In this document: positions 25,480 through 33,204 of the stretch, piece by piece
How the letters are laid out: the number at the start of each line of letters is the position of its first letter
Position numbering within the stretch: position 1 is the stretch's first letter
Assembly (NCBI GenBank): GCA_016869025.1
Contig: VGFA01000026.1
Location: 1 to 35,961, forward strand
DNA: 35,961 nucleotides
Origin: Armatimonadota bacterium
Lineage (GTDB): Bacteria; Sysuimicrobiota; Sysuimicrobiia; Sysuimicrobiales; Humicultoraceae
Reading direction: 5' to 3'
The notes under the pieces: model-generated
What the model saw: the letters and a program-made list of their open reading frames with translations, nothing else
Told to the model about the DNA's origin: nothing
Databases searched by the model: none
Program-made: the position numbers and the translations under genes

Positions 25480-26744
25480 CCCTCTCGCGCCGGTCCGGCG
25501 ATCGCCAGCGCGTAACCCCGAGTGGGAAACCGCCGTGTCACTTCCACGATGGCCTCCCTGCTGACACTACCGATGATCTCAGGATACCGCTCAATGTAGT
25601 CCAGGCCCAGCCCAAACAGCTCCATGTCTGCCAGAGTCTGCGCGATCCCCTGGTTGGTCTCAAGGCGGACGGCCAGAGAGCCGACGAGATACGTCCTGGC
25701 ATCGGCCAGCTCGTCCGCGGTAGGGCCATCCTGTTGCAGTTGCTCGATCTCGTGCGTGATCGCGAGAATCGCGCGCTCCAGGTTGGACGGATGCACGCCT
25801 GCGCGCACCCACCAGGGACCTGCCAGCAGGCCGGCGCGTAGGTCGCTGTAGGCATAGTAGGCCATCCCCTGCCGCTCGCGGACGTTCTCGCCGATCCGTC
25901 CCATCATTCCAAGCTGCCCAAGCAGCAGATTGGCCAGCATTACCGCATAGTAGTCGGGATCGGTGCGCGCGACCCCGTGAGTGCCCAGGACGAGATCGGC
26001 CTGGCTCTTCCCCGGGAGTACCGACTCCTCGCGCCGGATGCCGGCAGGCAAGGACGGTTCAGGGAATCCGGGAATCGCCCATGCTCCGCCGCAGGACCAC
26101 CGTCCGAACGCGTCGGCCACAAGGTCGGTCGCGCGACCGGGATCCACGTCGCCGACCATCACCAGGGCCGCCGCCTCCGGGCGCAGGTGCTCCGCGTGAA
26201 ACGTCCGCAGATCATCTGGGGTCAGCGACGCCAGGACGGCTTCTTCGCCGTCAGGGTTGTGGCTGTGCGGGTGCCCTTGGGGATAGGCAATCCTCCGAAA
26301 GATGCGCTCAGAGACCTGCCGCGTGTCCAGCGAGCTCACCCGGGCCGAGGTAACGAGCTCGCCGCGCACCCGCTCAACCTCATCCTCGGGGAAGGCGGGC
26401 TCGGCCAGCACCTCGGCGGCGGTGTCCAGAAGCGCCACCGCATCATCTGCCAGGGCCCTTCCGGAGAGGACCACGGTCTCGAGCCCGGGTGCGACCGTGA
26501 GGCCTGCGCCGATCGCGTCCAGGTCCTCGGCGAGTTGCGGTCCGCTGCGCCGGATGGTCCCGCGCATCAGCGTCGAGCCGGCGAACCTGGCCAGCCCGGG
26601 CCGGTCCCGGTCAAAGATCGCGCCGGCCTTCACGAATCCATGAATCGCCACGGCGCCTGAGTCCGGAGAAGGTCGGACCAGGCAGGCCATCCCATTGGGC
26701 AGCACCGTCCGCACGACCTGGCCTGCGAGGACGGGCGGGGTCAT
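25476..26744 (-). CDS. M16 family peptidase-like protein, non-catalytic subunit
   Basis: Full-length 422-residue M16 (pitrilysin/MPP-like) fold without the HxxEH zinc motif; the corresponding segment reads FAGSTLMRGT. The C-terminal domain keeps the conserved substrate-clasping region GRIGENVRERQGMAYYAYS with Arg and Tyr. In known two-gene M16 systems one subunit provides zinc and the other the Arg-Tyr pair, forming a heterodimer. Here it overlaps the active subunit gene by 4 bp and npdG by 4 bp. No signal peptide is seen, so it probably works in the cytoplasm. Confidence 0.85.
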   Translation of the reverse strand: MTPPVLAGQVVRTVLPNGMACLVRPSPDSGAVAIHGFVKAGAIFDRDRPGLARFAGSTLMRGTIRRSGPQLAEDLDAIGAGLTVAPGLETVVLSGRALADDAVALLDTAAEVLAEPAFPEDEVERVRGELVTSARVSSLDTRQVSERIFRRIAYPQGHPHSHNPDGEEAVLASLTPDDLRTFHAEHLRPEAAALVMVGDVDPGRATDLVADAFGRWSCGGAWAIPGFPEPSLPAGIRREESVLPGKSQADLVLGTHGVARTDPDYYAVMLANLLLGQLGMMGRIGENVRERQGMAYYAYSDLRAGLLAGPWWVRAGVHPSNLERAILAITHEIEQLQQDGPTADELADARTYLVGSLAVRLETNQGIAQTLADMELFGLGLDYIERYPEIIGSVSREAIVEVTRRFPTRGYALAIAGPAREG

Positions 26745-28048
26745 GAGGCCACCTCGGTCCCGCCGTCTTTGGTGCCCTCTTCGGGCAGGTAGTACCCCAC
26801 CGTGCGCCGGCGATCGGAAAGGTAGGTGCTCGCGACCCGCGTTACGTCCTCACGGGAGACTTCCTCGATGCGCTCGGTCAGCGTTTGGACCGTCTGCGGC
26901 CAGTCCACGGCCTCAAACATGCCCAGCGACATCGCGCGCCGGAAGACCCCGTCGCGCAGGTACACGAACTGGGCGTGTGCCTGGCGCTTGACCCTAGCCA
27001 GCTCGGCGCCGTCTGCGGGTTCATCGTGCAGCCGCGCGATCTCCCGGTTCACCGCTGCCTCGACCGCGCCTGCCTCTACGCCAGTGCGCGCCGTAGCGCT
27101 AATCCGGAACAACGTGGGATCTATGCTCGGCGTGAGCCCTGATCCGACCTCGGTGGCCAGGCCGCCGTCCACAAGGGCACGGTACAGGCGGCTGCTGCGA
27201 CCGCCGGTGCCGCCATCGAACGGGACCACGCCCTTGAAACCCGAGAGGATACCATCCAGAACCAGGAGTGCCGGCATGTCCGGATGCCCGGCCCGCGGCA
27301 CGTGGAAGGCCATCTGAAGCAGGGCCGTGGCGCCTCCAGGCCGCCGCAGGACCACGCGGCGCTCGCCCTCCTGCTCGGGCTCCTCCGCGTGCACCACGGG
27401 CACCGGACCGCCGGCCGCTACAGGCCCAAAGGTCTCGGCTATGAGCGCGGCCATCTGCGCGGAGTCAAAATCCCCCACGGCCACGGCGATGGCGTTAGAT
27501 GGACGGTAGTAGGTCCGGTAGTGGTGGTAGAGATCGTCACGCGTGATGGCGCGCAGGTCGCCCTTCCAGCCGATGACCGGCTGGCGGTACGGGTGCGCCT
27601 TGAACGCCAGGGCCTCCACCTCCTCGCGCAGGTAGTAGGCCGGGTAGTTCTCGGCGCCCTCCCGCTCGGAGATGATGACCGTCCGCTCGCCGGCAACCAC
27701 CTCGGGATCGAAGATGGTGTTCTGCATCCGGTCGGCTTCCAGGCGCACGGCAACCCCAATGTGCTCGACCGGCATCACCTCGAAGTACGCGGTGTAATCC
27801 TTCCAGGTGAAGGCGTTCCAGCGGCCCCCCAGCCGATCTATGAGCCGAGTCAGCGTTCCCGACGGATGCGCCGGCGTCCCCTTGAAGAGCATGTGCTCGA
27901 CCCAGTGCGATATGCCGGTGTAGCCGGATGGCTCGTTGCGGCTACCCACCCTGTACCAGACCCAGAATGTGGCCACGGGTGCCGCGTGCGACTCTTGGAT
28001 GAGCACCTGCAGCCCGTTGGGCAGCGTTGTCGCGTACACTTCTTGCAT
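26741..28048 (-). CDS. M16 family zinc metallopeptidase, catalytic subunit
   Basis: The 435-residue protein carries the complete inverted zinc motif: His48, Glu51 and His52 in SHWVEH, with the third ligand Glu128 exactly 76 residues after His52. The start LPNGLQVLIQESHAAPVATFWVWYRVGSRNE is typical of M16B. The ATG at 28048 has AGGAGTG 7 bases upstream; longer in-frame readings run into untranslated sequence. It is probably the catalytic half of a heterodimer with the next gene. Targets of such pairs are mostly peptides or unfolded segments; the target here is unknown. It heads the four-gene operon with npdG and cofE. Confidence 0.9.
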   Translation of the reverse strand: MQEVYATTLPNGLQVLIQESHAAPVATFWVWYRVGSRNEPSGYTGISHWVEHMLFKGTPAHPSGTLTRLIDRLGGRWNAFTWKDYTAYFEVMPVEHIGVAVRLEADRMQNTIFDPEVVAGERTVIISEREGAENYPAYYLREEVEALAFKAHPYRQPVIGWKGDLRAITRDDLYHHYRTYYRPSNAIAVAVGDFDSAQMAALIAETFGPVAAGGPVPVVHAEEPEQEGERRVVLRRPGGATALLQMAFHVPRAGHPDMPALLVLDGILSGFKGVVPFDGGTGGRSSRLYRALVDGGLATEVGSGLTPSIDPTLFRISATARTGVEAGAVEAAVNREIARLHDEPADGAELARVKRQAHAQFVYLRDGVFRRAMSLGMFEAVDWPQTVQTLTERIEEVSREDVTRVASTYLSDRRRTVGYYLPEEGTKDGGTEVAS

Positions 28049-28057
28049 ATCTTCACT

Positions 28058-28085
28058 CCTCGCTGATGAGCCCTCGCTGATGAGC
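28058..28085. repeat. Tandem 14-bp repeat in the M16 operon leader
   Basis: CCTCGCTGATGAGC occurs twice with no gap (28058-28071, 28072-28085), beginning 10 bp before the M16 start codon on the leftward strand and including the ribosome-binding site side of the leader. It may be an operator or a replication-slippage product. Confidence 0.5.
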
Positions 28086-28150
28086 GGCCTGGGACGAACC
28101 AAAGGCACGGGGGCTGTCCTACTTTCGCCACGGTCGCGCGCTCCCCTGCC

Positions 28151-29035
28151 ATGACACCGGCCGCTTCCGGAGCGCGGTCGCCTGCCGAGACCAGGAGCCG
28201 GGCGCCGCGATCGCGTATCCCGCAGGAGATGCTCACCATCAGTCCCGAGGCCATTACCCGCCACCGGCGCGCCGTCCTGCGGCCCTACCGCGTCCGCGAC
28301 CGTCGGGGCGCGCTGCGCTTCATCAATGACCTGGGCTTCTGCTTCGCCTTCACCGGCGGGCCGGGGGGCCTGCCCGGGCTGTTCGACGCGCTGGCCACCC
28401 GCAGCACCGACCGCATGTGGTCCTGGGCATGGCGGTGGAAGGACGAGCTGGCCACCGGCAGGAAGGCATACTACGGCAAGGCCATCCGCCGCAAGCCCTC
28501 GTACATCTCGCTGGGGATGCTGCCGGCGTTCTATGCCCTCTCCGGCAACACGGGCGAGCCCGACGACCACCTGCAGGCCTACCGTGAAGGACGGCTCAGC
28601 CTGCTGGCCAAGACCCTGTGCGAGGCGATCTCAGCAGAGGCACCGGTCTCTACATGGATCCTGCGCCGCAGGTTCGTGGCGCGCGGAGAAAGCGGGGCCC
28701 GATTCCACAGGGCGTTGGACGATCTCCAGGAGCGCTTCCTCATCGTGAAGGCGGCCGAGGTGGAGGGCCGTGGCGGGTACTCCTTCATCTGGGACGCCTT
28801 CCACAGGTGGATGCCGGCGGTAGTGGAGGCGGCGGGGAGCATGGCGTCGGAGGACGCGGCAGCGGCGGTGATGGCCCGGTACCTGCGTATCGTCGGGGCG
28901 GCCTCGGAGGACGACTTCACGGCGCTGTTCGGATGGAGCACACGACTCGCAGGCAAGGCCGCGGCGCGGGCGGGGCTAGTGCGAGCAGAGATCGACGGCC
29001 GCTGCCTCTGGACCCCTCCGGGCCTCTACCGCTGA
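28151..29035 (+). CDS. AlkZ-related winged-helix protein
   Basis: Protein of up to 294 residues resembling the AlkZ/YcaQ-like group, which includes DNA glycosylases that open crosslinks. Recognisable parts are RPYRVRDRRGALRFINDLGFCFAF, WSWAWRWKDELATGRKAYYGK, and the winged-helix tail in which ARYLRIVGAASEDDFTALFGW is followed by GRCLWTPPGLYR. The glycosylase QxQ catalytic motif is not evident, so enzyme activity is doubtful. The start is unclear: the ATG at 28151 has no ribosome-binding site, and GCAGGAG touches the ATG at 28229. It is divergent from the M16 operon, and its 3-prime end overlaps the GNAT gene by 10 bp, tail to tail. Confidence 0.5.
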   Translation: MTPAASGARSPAETRSRAPRSRIPQEMLTISPEAITRHRRAVLRPYRVRDRRGALRFINDLGFCFAFTGGPGGLPGLFDALATRSTDRMWSWAWRWKDELATGRKAYYGKAIRRKPSYISLGMLPAFYALSGNTGEPDDHLQAYREGRLSLLAKTLCEAISAEAPVSTWILRRRFVARGESGARFHRALDDLQERFLIVKAAEVEGRGGYSFIWDAFHRWMPAVVEAAGSMASEDAAAAVMARYLRIVGAASEDDFTALFGWSTRLAGKAAARAGLVRAEIDGRCLWTPPGLYR

Positions 29036-30087
29036 GCGTAGATCAGCCGCCTCTGAGCAGCGGTCCGTTCGCTCGTTGGAGGAACGTCGTGCTTGGGATA
29101 GCAGAGCGCAACGGTCGTATGCGCCATTGGCAGCCAGCGAGGCAGACCGAAGACCCGTCTCAGCCCGCCATCCATGTGATCGTAACCCACCCCCAGCATA
29201 TTGCCTTTTTCTCGTAACTCGAAACGGAGCGTCTGCCAGAGACACTGCGCTGCGGCCAGATACCCCGGGCGGAACCACACTCGGCTGGTCACCAAGCGCC
29301 GCAGCACACCGTCGCGAGGGACCAGACCGACAAGCCGATTGAGCAGTTTGAGTGGAACAGGCATGTCAAGGATTTCGGTCTCACGCAGCGCGGGTTCATC
29401 AAAGACACCTATGCCAGCCAGAACCTGCCCGTGAGCATCGGCTGCGACGTGGTAGTGATGGAGTTCGTCGTCCAGCCAGTCCTTGAGGCTCTCTTCGGTC
29501 TCCGGCGGGAACAGGTCGTAGTCGGCATAGAACTGATTCAGACCCTCGGCAATGAGGGGTAGCTCCTTGTGGTTTGCCGGGCGCACTATGACGTCGGGAC
29601 GCCGCTTCATGGGACGGCGGCGCATGGGCGGCCCGCCGAAGTCGATGGGACCAGCCATGCGGTCGAAGAGCGTCTCGAAGATCCGCAGCGAGCCGGTGTT
29701 GTTGCTTTGAATGTGGGCATACAGCACACCATCAGGGCCGATCTGGTCGCGCGCGGCCGCCATCAGCTCGCGGACAAGGCGCCTTCCTATCCCCTGTCGT
29801 CGCCACCCGGGATGGACAACGAGACTGAACAGATAGGCAGCCGGCCGGATCTGCCCCTCAAACGCCAACTTCCGCAGAGAGAAGAACCCTGCCCCGGCCA
29901 GGCCTTCCTCGCCTGGGGCGCTGGCAACCAGCCCTCCGAGACGCCTCGCCTGCCGGGCATAGACCGTATAGGCGTCAGGGTGGAATAGAGCACCCATCGT
30001 AATGAGGCCGGTGTCTGGGCTTGCCTTGATGAGCGCGGTCAGCGCGGGCTCATCGGACGAACCAACAGGCCGAAGAGTGATAGCCAT
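29026..30087 (-). CDS. GNAT family N-acetyltransferase
   Basis: A 353-residue protein with an N-terminal GNAT domain: acetyl-CoA pyrophosphate loop VVHPGWRRQGIGRRLVRELM and the following HIQSNNTGSLRIFETL. The second half (from about residue 165, VIVRPANHKELPLIAEGLNQFY) looks like a second, degenerate GNAT domain without a clear acetyl-CoA loop. The substrate is unknown. GGGAGGTG lies 6 bases before the ATG. It is tail to tail with the AlkZ-related gene and follows the hydrolase gene in the same direction. Confidence 0.8.
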   Translation of the reverse strand: MAITLRPVGSSDEPALTALIKASPDTGLITMGALFHPDAYTVYARQARRLGGLVASAPGEEGLAGAGFFSLRKLAFEGQIRPAAYLFSLVVHPGWRRQGIGRRLVRELMAAARDQIGPDGVLYAHIQSNNTGSLRIFETLFDRMAGPIDFGGPPMRRRPMKRRPDVIVRPANHKELPLIAEGLNQFYADYDLFPPETEESLKDWLDDELHHYHVAADAHGQVLAGIGVFDEPALRETEILDMPVPLKLLNRLVGLVPRDGVLRRLVTSRVWFRPGYLAAAQCLWQTLRFELREKGNMLGVGYDHMDGGLRRVFGLPRWLPMAHTTVALCYPKHDVPPTSERTAAQRRLIYAQR

Positions 30088-30140
30088 TGGCGCACCTCCC
30101 TGCGAACTGGCTCAACACTCAAGCGCACACGGCTCGTTCA

Positions 30141-30968
30141 CTAGGCAAGTGCCTGCTCCAGCAGTTCGACATACCTGTCCGGGCTGAAGAGCGCCGCGGT
30201 GTGTCCCAGGTTACCCATGTCCAGCACGTCCACCGGGCGACCGAACAGCCGCTCGTAACGCGGAAGATCCTCTTTTCGCTGCGTTGGATCGTTCTCGGCT
30301 CTCAGTACGATGACACGTCCTGTCCAGCTTCGATAGGCGGCAGGCACCACCATCCCCTGCCTCAGCATATCGACTGCGACAGCGAAATGCGACACCGCAT
30401 CGGCGCGCGTTAGGTCGTTTCGCATGACGCCGTGGATGACTTCCAGCCACTCGGCACGCTCGGATGCGGGCACGTTGATGTGCTTGAGCAGCTCGCCAGC
30501 CAACAGACCTTTGACGCTCCCTTCCGGCAGCATCCGTGCCAGTGCCACGACGATAGACAGCACAGGTAGCCAGGCCTTGCCGATGGCATTGACCGGCCCG
30601 GTGCTGGACAGGATGAGCCGGTCAACCGCATGGTCCTTATGTGCCAGATATGCCTGCGCCAACAATCCCCCGTAGGACTGCCCTGCCAGCGTGAAGGCAG
30701 TAACGCATTCGGTTCGCAGGATGGTGTCCAAGCCGGCCACTAGCTCACCAATTGACTGCACAGGCGGATAATCGGGTGCGATGACGACGTGGCGTCTGGC
30801 AAGCCGTTCCAGGAAAGCGAAGCCGAGCGCCGCCCGGCGCATCCCCCCGGTGAGCCACAAGATGGGCGTGCCCGCGCCGAGGAGATAGTAGCGCCAGGTG
30901 GCGTTGTTGGCCCTGACGTTCTTCCCGAATCGTTCAGAGAAGCGATTGATCTGTTCCTGAATGGTCAT
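30141..30968 (-). CDS. Alpha/beta hydrolase
   Basis: Serine hydrolase of the alpha/beta fold, about 275 residues. The nucleophile elbow is GQSYGG, the acid is likely Asp in AENDPTQ, and the base His in NLGHTAALF. Specificity cannot be told. The ATG at 30968 has a GGAG box 8 bases upstream and is preferred over an in-frame TTG seven codons earlier. It lies directly after the vestigial attC end at 30995-31026 and could itself be a cassette, but no convincing attC follows it: the 53 bp to the GNAT gene hold a GTTGAGC box without a paired palindrome. Confidence 0.85.
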   Translation of the reverse strand: MTIQEQINRFSERFGKNVRANNATWRYYLLGAGTPILWLTGGMRRAALGFAFLERLARRHVVIAPDYPPVQSIGELVAGLDTILRTECVTAFTLAGQSYGGLLAQAYLAHKDHAVDRLILSSTGPVNAIGKAWLPVLSIVVALARMLPEGSVKGLLAGELLKHINVPASERAEWLEVIHGVMRNDLTRADAVSHFAVAVDMLRQGMVVPAAYRSWTGRVIVLRAENDPTQRKEDLPRYERLFGRPVDVLDMGNLGHTAALFSPDRYVELLEQALA

Positions 30969-30994
30969 CGCATCATCTCCGGTTGCCAACTGCC

Positions 30995-31026
30995 GGCTAA
31001 CGGGCCGTCCACGCGCGGCGGGCTAC
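30995..31026 (-). other. Vestigial attC end (GTTAGCC core)
   Basis: Reading leftward, GTTAGCC (30995-31001) closes the broken antitoxin gene, in the position where a cassette attC would end. The opposite arm is not paired, so only the crossover-side end seems to remain. Low confidence as a functional site. Confidence 0.35.
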
Positions 31027-31257
31027 CTGCCCCTGTAGGCCCCTCGCCGGCGGCCTCGGATCTCCTGAAGATGAAGCCATATCTTGCCATGGGCCTTCAG
31101 GTCTTTGAGAAGGTCCTCGTAACTGATGGTCGGCTCCCCCGCTCGCTCTTCGAGAGCGACGAGTGTGAACCGACTTGATCCGAAGGGCTCTGTGGATCTC
31201 GGGCTCGAAGTAGACCGTGGAACGTCTTGCAGACTCACTCAAGGGAATCACCCCCAT
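31023..31257 (-). pseudogene. Ribbon-helix-helix antitoxin remnant, central deletion and frame change
   Basis: Two adjoining frames carry the two ends of one well-known antitoxin type. The N-terminus reads MGVIPLSESARRSTVYFEPE then IHRALRIKS in one frame (start 31257). The C-terminus reads LEERAGEPTISYEDLLKDLK then AHGKI in another (stop at 31023). The middle that normally holds the second helix and linker is missing, about 20-25 codons by comparison with remembered homologues. The normal stop after HGKI is also lost, so the frame runs on. A good promoter still precedes it. No matching toxin gene is left downstream. Probably non-functional. Confidence 0.65.
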
Positions 31258-31262
31258 GAGTG

Positions 31263-31290
31263 AGACTAGCCCAGGCCACCTAGATGTCAA
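31263..31290 (-). promoter_or_regulatory. Predicted leaderless promoter of the RHH antitoxin remnant
   Basis: Leftward -35 TTGACA (31285-31290, perfect), 16-bp spacer, -10 TAGTCT (31263-31268). The expected start site coincides with the ATG at 31257, so the transcript would be leaderless. An in-frame TTG (LSES...) behind a GGGGGTGA box is an alternative start. Confidence 0.5.
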
Positions 31291-31321
31291 GGCGTCACGA
31301 CATCGAGGCGCGATAGGTACG

Positions 31322-31408
31322 GCCTAACGGCTAGCGCGTCAGCGGCGGCCGAACGCGCCCCGCTCCCCAGTCTACGCCTGCGCCGTCCGCCGGACGCGCC
31401 TGTTAGCC
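31322..31408 (-). other. attC site after the SnoaL-like cassette
   Basis: Leftward: GGCTAAC (31402-31408) begins and GTTAGGC (31322-31328) ends an 87-base imperfect palindrome. Arms GCGCGTC, GCGG and CGGC pair with their complements, with extra unpaired bases, including one A, in the gene-proximal half. This is the asymmetry expected of attC. The SnoaL-like stop codon is 15 bases upstream. Confidence 0.75.
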
Positions 31409-31422
31409 GGAGCTTGACTCGC

Positions 31423-31827
31423 CTACCGGCGCGACTCACCTAGCTGCTCACGGAGCACGGAGGTGTCGACAATCTCCCACAGCTCGGTGATCTTGCCGTC
31501 TCTGATACGCGCGAACACAGCCTGATCTATCTTGAAGGCTCGTCCCTCCGAGGAGAGCCCCCCGTAGGACCCGTACATCGTGCCTGTGACGATTGCACGA
31601 GCGGCTTCAGCAGTAGGGCTGGAGAACACATCGACGAACTCGTGATGGATGTCCGGGATCGCCGACTTGGCCTTGCGCCAGGATTCGCGCTCACGCTCAA
31701 GTCCAACTGTTGAAAGCCCCGCGGGAGCATGAACGATCACGTCGTCGTGGAGGTACTGATCAAACGCCTCGAGGTCGCCAGCATCACCTGCGGCGAACAA
31801 TGCTGTGATCAGGGACGGATTGGACAC
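31423..31827 (-). CDS. SnoaL-like (NTF2-fold) protein
   Basis: A 134-residue single-domain protein of the SnoaL/ester-cyclase type. These form an alpha+beta cone that binds small hydrophobic ligands, and many are of unknown function. Matching stretches are LFAAGDAGDLEAFDQYLHDD, PDIHHEFVDVF, GTMYGSYGG and RIRDGKITELWEIVD. GTG start with a GGAGG box 5 bases upstream. It lies directly before an attC, so it is read as cassette cargo. The 168 bp upstream hold a hairpin but no clear promoter. Confidence 0.8.
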   Translation of the reverse strand: MSNPSLITALFAAGDAGDLEAFDQYLHDDVIVHAPAGLSTVGLERERESWRKAKSAIPDIHHEFVDVFSSPTAEAARAIVTGTMYGSYGGLSSEGRAFKIDQAVFARIRDGKITELWEIVDTSVLREQLGESRR

Positions 31828-31956
31828 GTTGCCTCCTCACCTCGCACTCTTGGGACGACCAGTAGGTACCCCTTCCAACATGGCTTACGGCCGCCGGCAT
31901 GCCGATCGCCTGCAACGCGCACACTTTGGTTCGCCACACTACCCGTGAGCCCGCGC

Positions 31957-31982
31957 ACACGCCGGCAGGTGCATCGGCGTGT
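31957..31982. repeat. 8-bp hairpin downstream of the RelBE remnant
   Basis: ACACGCCG (31957-31964) pairs with CGGCGTGT (31975-31982) around a 10-base loop, 13 bases after the toxin-remnant stop. No T-run follows. It could be a transcription terminator or the surviving centre of a lost attC; paired end boxes are not found. Confidence 0.4.
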
Positions 31983-31995
31983 CAGCCACCGGCCC

Positions 31996-32359
31996 TTACC
32001 GATACGCGTGACTGCGGTGGCGGACCGCCACGACATCTACGAGGCGCTCCTCGTCATCGACACTGCAGACAAAACGGTAGTCACCAATCCGGATGCGGTT
32101 GAGAGCGCCCGTGTCCTGGAGCTTGTGGCAGCCCGCGGGCCGAGGTGAGATCCCCAAGGACCCGATTCGCGTCGCGACCCTCGTGACAGCTGACCCGGGG
32201 GAGCCCCTCGAGCTCCCGGCGTGCAGACCGTGCGACCGCCCTGTCGTAGATGCCCTCCCAGAGCTCAGCGTTGTCTATAAGGTCGATAACGACACCGGTC
32301 TTCTCACCTTCGTCATCTACGATGAACCTGACGCCTTTGGGAGCCGCGGTCCGGGCCAT
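31996..32359 (-). pseudogene. Fused and frameshifted RelB-RelE toxin-antitoxin remnant
   Basis: The frame opens as an antitoxin (ATG at 32359 behind AAGGAG): MARTAAPKGVRFIVDDEGEK then TGVVIDLIDNAELWEGIYDR. It passes without a stop into what looks like the start of a RelE/ParE-type toxin (VARSARRELEGLP). In the next frame the rest of the toxin follows: TRVATRIGSLGISPRPAGCH, KLQDTGALNRIRIGDYRF, VCSVDDEERLVDVVAV, RHRSHAYR-stop at 31996. So a deletion joined the two genes and a frameshift broke the toxin. An ATG at 32392 extends the antitoxin frame by 11 codons. Confidence 0.7.
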
Positions 32360-32415
32360 CTCTCGAGTCTCCTTCGGAATCCTCCTCAGCATACGGCAAC
32401 CCTGTCGCCGTGTGG

Positions 32416-32727
32416 CTAACGGCCTCGAGCTGAGCCGAGCATGTCTCTAGCCCTCTTGAGGAGAGCGCGGATACCCTTGCAAGTGACCTCCGTGCGCCTG
32501 GCAACCTTGCAGACAAGAACCACAACCTCAGCTTCGAACACTGCATAGAGAACCCTGCAGCTCCCAACGCGGACGCGGTACAAGTTCTCGACAAGGTGCG
32601 TCGTCCCGGCGGGCTTGGGGTTATCGGCAAGAGAGCGCATGGCTTGGACCACGCGCTCTCTGTCGGGGCGGGGAAGCCTGCGAAGCTGCTTCTCAATTCC
32701 GGAGAGCAGCTTCAGCTGGTAGGACAC
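32416..32727 (-). CDS. RelE/ParE-type toxin
   Basis: Small toxin of 103 residues of the RelE/ParE superfamily: helical N-terminus LLSGIEKQLRRLPRPDRERV, the NPKPAGTTHLVENLYRVRVG region, then the strand YAVFEAEVVVLVCKVARRTE. The usual C-terminal HR.xxY pattern is not obvious, so the target (ribosome-bound mRNA or gyrase) is open. It starts 3 bases after the antitoxin gene. Its TAG stop lies in a GTTAGCC heptamer, the same box that ends cassettes here, though no full attC palindrome is found at this point. Confidence 0.8.
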   Translation of the reverse strand: MSYQLKLLSGIEKQLRRLPRPDRERVVQAMRSLADNPKPAGTTHLVENLYRVRVGSCRVLYAVFEAEVVVLVCKVARRTEVTCKGIRALLKRARDMLGSARGR

Positions 32728-32730
32728 GGC

Positions 32731-32991
32731 CTAGAGACCCAGCCGCGAGAAGACCTCTTCGGCGTCGACAGCGGCCTCAGGGTGCACGGCGTAGTGCTGG
32801 AGAGCAACGCGACCGTCGAGAATGTCTTCGAGCGTCTCAGCGCTCTCGATGAGGGCCTCGTATACCTCAGGATCAAGCAGTACCGCTGCAGGCTGGCTGC
32901 GGGAGAGAACGACAATCGGGCCTTCCTCGACCTTCTCGATGTACGAGGAGAGATCAGACCGGAGCTGGGAGACACTAGCGGTCCTAAGCAC
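32731..32991 (-). CDS. Phd/YefM-type antitoxin
   Basis: An 86-residue antitoxin: N-terminal Phd/YefM DNA-binding fold (VSQLRSDLSSYIEKVEEGPI, then VVLSRSQPAAVLLDPEVYEA) and an acidic tail that would wrap the toxin. GTG start behind AGGAGGT. It comes first in the pair, as usual, and probably represses its own promoter, which carries four GTACA elements. It appears intact, unlike the neighbouring RelBE remnant. Confidence 0.83.
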   Translation of the reverse strand: MLRTASVSQLRSDLSSYIEKVEEGPIVVLSRSQPAAVLLDPEVYEALIESAETLEDILDGRVALQHYAVHPEAAVDAEEVFSRLGL

Positions 32992-33007
32992 AGGAACCTC
33001 CTACAGC

Positions 33008-33049
33008 GTACAACCTCCAGTACAAACAGTACACCAATAGAACGTACAG
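33008..33049 (-). promoter_or_regulatory. Four GTACA elements in the Phd/RelE promoter region
   Basis: GTACA(A/C/G) occurs at 33008, 33020, 33029 and 33044, within 42 bp directly before the antitoxin ribosome-binding site. GTAC is a palindrome, so the elements read both ways. Autoregulated toxin-antitoxin operons often carry such operators. A leftward promoter probably overlaps them (candidate -10 TGTACT), without a clear -35. Confidence 0.5.
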
Positions 33050-33095
33050 ATCACGAAGGATCTTCGGCGTGCGTCAAAGAGCTTCGTCTGGGTCC

Positions 33096-33204
33096 GCCTG
33101 ACGTTCGCGCTCAGCGGCGGCCTGCCCAGCAAACTGCCGCCCGAAACGACCATCACCCTGCGGCTAGATGAGCATCGGCCGTCCGCTGAAGCGCGCAGTT
33201 AGAC
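33096..33204 (-). other. attC site after hicBA, with altered crossover core
   Basis: Leftward: GTCTAAC (33198-33204) contains the hicA stop codon TAA. The arm GCGCT-T-CAGCGG-A-CGGCC pairs with GGCCG-CCGCTG-AGCGC, leaving T and A unpaired in the gene-proximal half. The far end reads GTCAGGC (33096-33102) instead of GTTAGGC, a change in the GTT triplet where integrase cuts. Confidence 0.75.

Noticed and set aside
28289-29035. AlkZ-related protein as an active DNA glycosylase
   Set aside because: No QxQ catalytic motif could be located, so only the relation to the family is claimed.
30107-30140. Possible attC after the alpha/beta hydrolase (GTTGAGC leftward)
   Set aside because: Only one end box fits; there is no paired stem, and the span is about 34 bases.
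32414-32420. GTTAGCC at the RelE stop as a complete attC
   Set aside because: No matching opposite box or palindrome lies within 120 bases on either side; it may be a scar.
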